Source: Lanius collurio
Taxonomy: Eukaryota > Chordata > Aves > Passeriformes > Laniidae
Direction: 5' to 3'
Length of the DNA stretch: 64,000 nucleotides
NCBI GenBank assembly: GCA_020086605.1
Contig: JACBWW010000007.1
Location: 18,172,483 to 18,236,482, forward strand
This document shows positions 61,936-64,000 of the stretch, piece by piece. The position numbers and the translations under genes were made by a program. The notes under the pieces are model-generated. The model was given only the letters and a program-made list of their open reading frames with translations. It was not told where the DNA came from and did no database searches. Numbering within the stretch: position 1 is the first letter of the stretch; each line of letters begins with the position of its first letter.

Positions 61936-64000
61936 ATCAGGAGGGTTGTGTATCTCCTTAATGCCAACAGCACTGGACAACATATGCTGCAGTCTTAGGG
62001 ATGGTTGCTCCTGCTAAGGGAAAGGTGGAGTTATCATCCTCAAGGTGGAAAAATGCAATTTTGCCTAAACAGCTGGGAAACTTCCTGATCGTGTTGCTGT
62101 AAACATGAGAAGGTTTCAGGTCTGTAGAACAAACACAAATTCATGCATCACACTATGGGTAAGGCTAGTACCCACTTTTAAGCACTTCCACCTAGGGAAA
62201 ATACAACTTAATTAGTCCAGAACTACTTTTCTTTGCTGCTGTTATTGTGCTTTGAAGGCTTTATTAAGCAAGATTTGACAAAGGGAGATGGATGTAGATT
62301 TTCCATTCTCTTTGGATTTTAAGTAATTGGAATCACTAGTGTTATTGGGTCATAAGTTAATTCCCTACCCTTTCTAAAATCTCCAGAAGCAGCTCATTCT
62401 GAGCATTGTGTCTACCTCATCTAGGTGGGATTTTGGTCATGGTTTTACTAGAAAAGGCAAGCTTCTAATGTATTACTGGAGGATATGTAGGATCCTGTAG
62501 TACAGAATCCTCTTCCAGGACAGAGTACTCCCAAATGCTTTGCACAACAACAACATGGATATTTTACCTGCTTCATTTCTTAAGCCCTGGGAAGGTGGAA
62601 GGTGGGGCTGGAATTGGGGGAAAGAAACACAGCTGGTTTTGTGCAGTTAATTTTCCTACAGTTTAAGAATATGATTTTTGTTTGAAAAGGAACACACTCT
62701 ATTCTGTCTGCCCTGTTCTGCCTGGGAGGTTGAACCAGATGATTTCCAGCTCTGCTCCTCCAGCCTTGCCTTCTACTTTCTCTAGTCTCTTTCTTCATCA
62801 TTTTATTCACCTTTCACTAAAACTTAAACTTTCACTAAAACTTAAACTACTGGGTAGGATGCATGAAGTTTTCATTATTATGATATCCAAATGTGCACAA
62901 CTATTTCATATTAGTGGAAAGGACACAATCTTGAAGAGCAGCTGAGTAACTTAAAAGTCTAAGCCCCACTTTTATAAGTGATTCATGCTCTTTGGAAGTC
63001 AATGTTGTAGTGCCTTTCTGTGGGAGACTGCAGCTTTCAAACATTTCCTCTGATGCAATACATTGAAAATAGAGGAGGTGGTTTTTAATGGTAAGCTTTT
63101 GACTGATGAAAGCACTTGGGGGGATATGGGTGACACTGAAAACTGATTGTCAGGGCCTTTCAGTGATTTTGCAAATACACTTTTTTTACAGAAATGGATT
63201 CTAGTGTGACCTAAACTTGATTTTATATAAAGTGTGTTACAGATAAAATCATAAAGGAGCATTTTCAACCCCGATTAATTTCTACTGGCCTCATTCAGTA
63301 CACACCAGGGATAAACATGCACCAAGTTATTTCAGTGTGAATATGTGAAATAACTACTTCCCATGAAAAATTCCATTCCACATACCTACAGCATGCTCTG
63401 TAATAGTGGTAATAACACAAAGCACTTAATGCTTTCATCTTCAAAGCACATTGCAAGCATTAATTAACAGGAGAAACTCTCACAAAAGAACAGCTGATGA
63501 AGAAACAAATTTCTTGGAGTAATAAAACAATAGTTTTTGTTTTGTATCAAATGAACTTTTAAAAACTCATCATTTTTCAATGCCTAAAAGACTGTAAAAA
63601 GAAAATATTTTATTGTAAGCGTATCAAATTTCATTAATGTAATGTACTGCAAGGACAAAAGACCTCTAGCAAAGGGTGCTTTATATCCTCCTGACCACAA
63701 AGTCTAATGCTGCAGGAGACTAAGATATGTGCACTGGTCAGCAGCACATGTAAGTTTTTATTCATCTTTCAGCATGGACCTGCTTTCTCACCTGGGACAC
63801 TCCACTTCAAGCAGACAGTGTAGCTGCTCTCACTACCCTGTAAAGACTCACAGGTAACCTTAGCCCCTAAAGGAACTTAAGTTCTAAAAGAAATTGTTCC
63901 AAATTCCACCTTAATTATGGACCCAAAATAGCTGATGTGGATGTCTGTTCTCCTCTGAGAGTGTCTGCTTCTCTGTTTGAGGTTCATGGTCTTTCCCAAG
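61936..64000. other. Non-coding DNA to the window end
   Basis: No gene is recognised. An 18-bp perfect tandem pair lies at 62,811-62,846, and a 6-bp hairpin AAAGCA/TGCTTT at about 63,419-63,435. A homeodomain-word patch runs to about 63,470. No internal retroviral sequence follows the LTR. Confidence 0.55.
62811..62846. repeat. 18-bp perfect tandem repeat, two copies
   Basis: CTTTCACTAAAACTTAAA occurs twice without spacer or mismatch. This is a recent small duplication and explains the repeated LKLSLKLKL-like residues in an overlapping chance frame. Confidence 0.95.

Overview
The window reads as vertebrate nuclear DNA, most likely from a bird and plausibly a songbird. The sequence is AT-rich and low in CpG. 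It lacks the SINE load of mammals. It carries truncated CR1 LINE 3' ends with the avian end sequence, and one roughly 1 kb solo LTR of a kind I associate with passerine ERV families. No protein-coding gene, tRNA, rRNA, CRISPR array or bacterial feature could be recognised. Nearly every short reading frame looks like chance or lies inside a repeat. The best description is a gene desert or the interior of a very large intron.

Layout. Positions 1-7.8 kb are AT-rich and featureless apart from a weak terminal-exon-like segment. Positions 7.85-8.56 kb form the most striking block: CpG-retaining, rich in GATA and homeodomain-type words, with a perfect 9-bp inverted repeat enclosing a CpG-packed loop. 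I interpret it as a conserved regulatory element. Just downstream (9.07-9.25 kb) are a 29-bp tandem duplication and two perfect hairpins that abut with no spacer. CR1 remnants lie at about 14.3-14.7 (minus), 24.85-24.97 (plus), 39.5-39.8 (minus), 49.5-49.9 (minus) and 53.4 kb (minus). Candidate regulatory blocks are proposed at 17.0-17.2 kb (RFX X-box-like pair), 34.6-34.9, 43.7-43.9, 44.6-45.0, 45.5-45.8, 46.0-46.2, 56.2-57.0 and 57.54-57.80 kb. The last contains a nested inverted repeat with an 11-bp outer stem and a 7-bp inner stem, plus homeodomain palindromes. A solo LTR occupies about 60.9-61.94 kb on the minus strand.

Weak coding or transcript candidates are a Kozak-ATG/GTGAGT first-exon-like segment (16,472-16,624, minus), an acceptor/donor-bounded open segment (33,165-33,325, plus), a 200-codon open stretch (52,376-52,978, minus, 160 codons from its first ATG), a TATA-like start region near 53.2 kb and a possible decayed retroviral fragment at 25.9 kb. 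None has a recognised homologue. If the block interpretations hold, the window would work as a long-range cis-regulatory landscape for a developmental gene outside it. The target gene cannot be named from this sequence.
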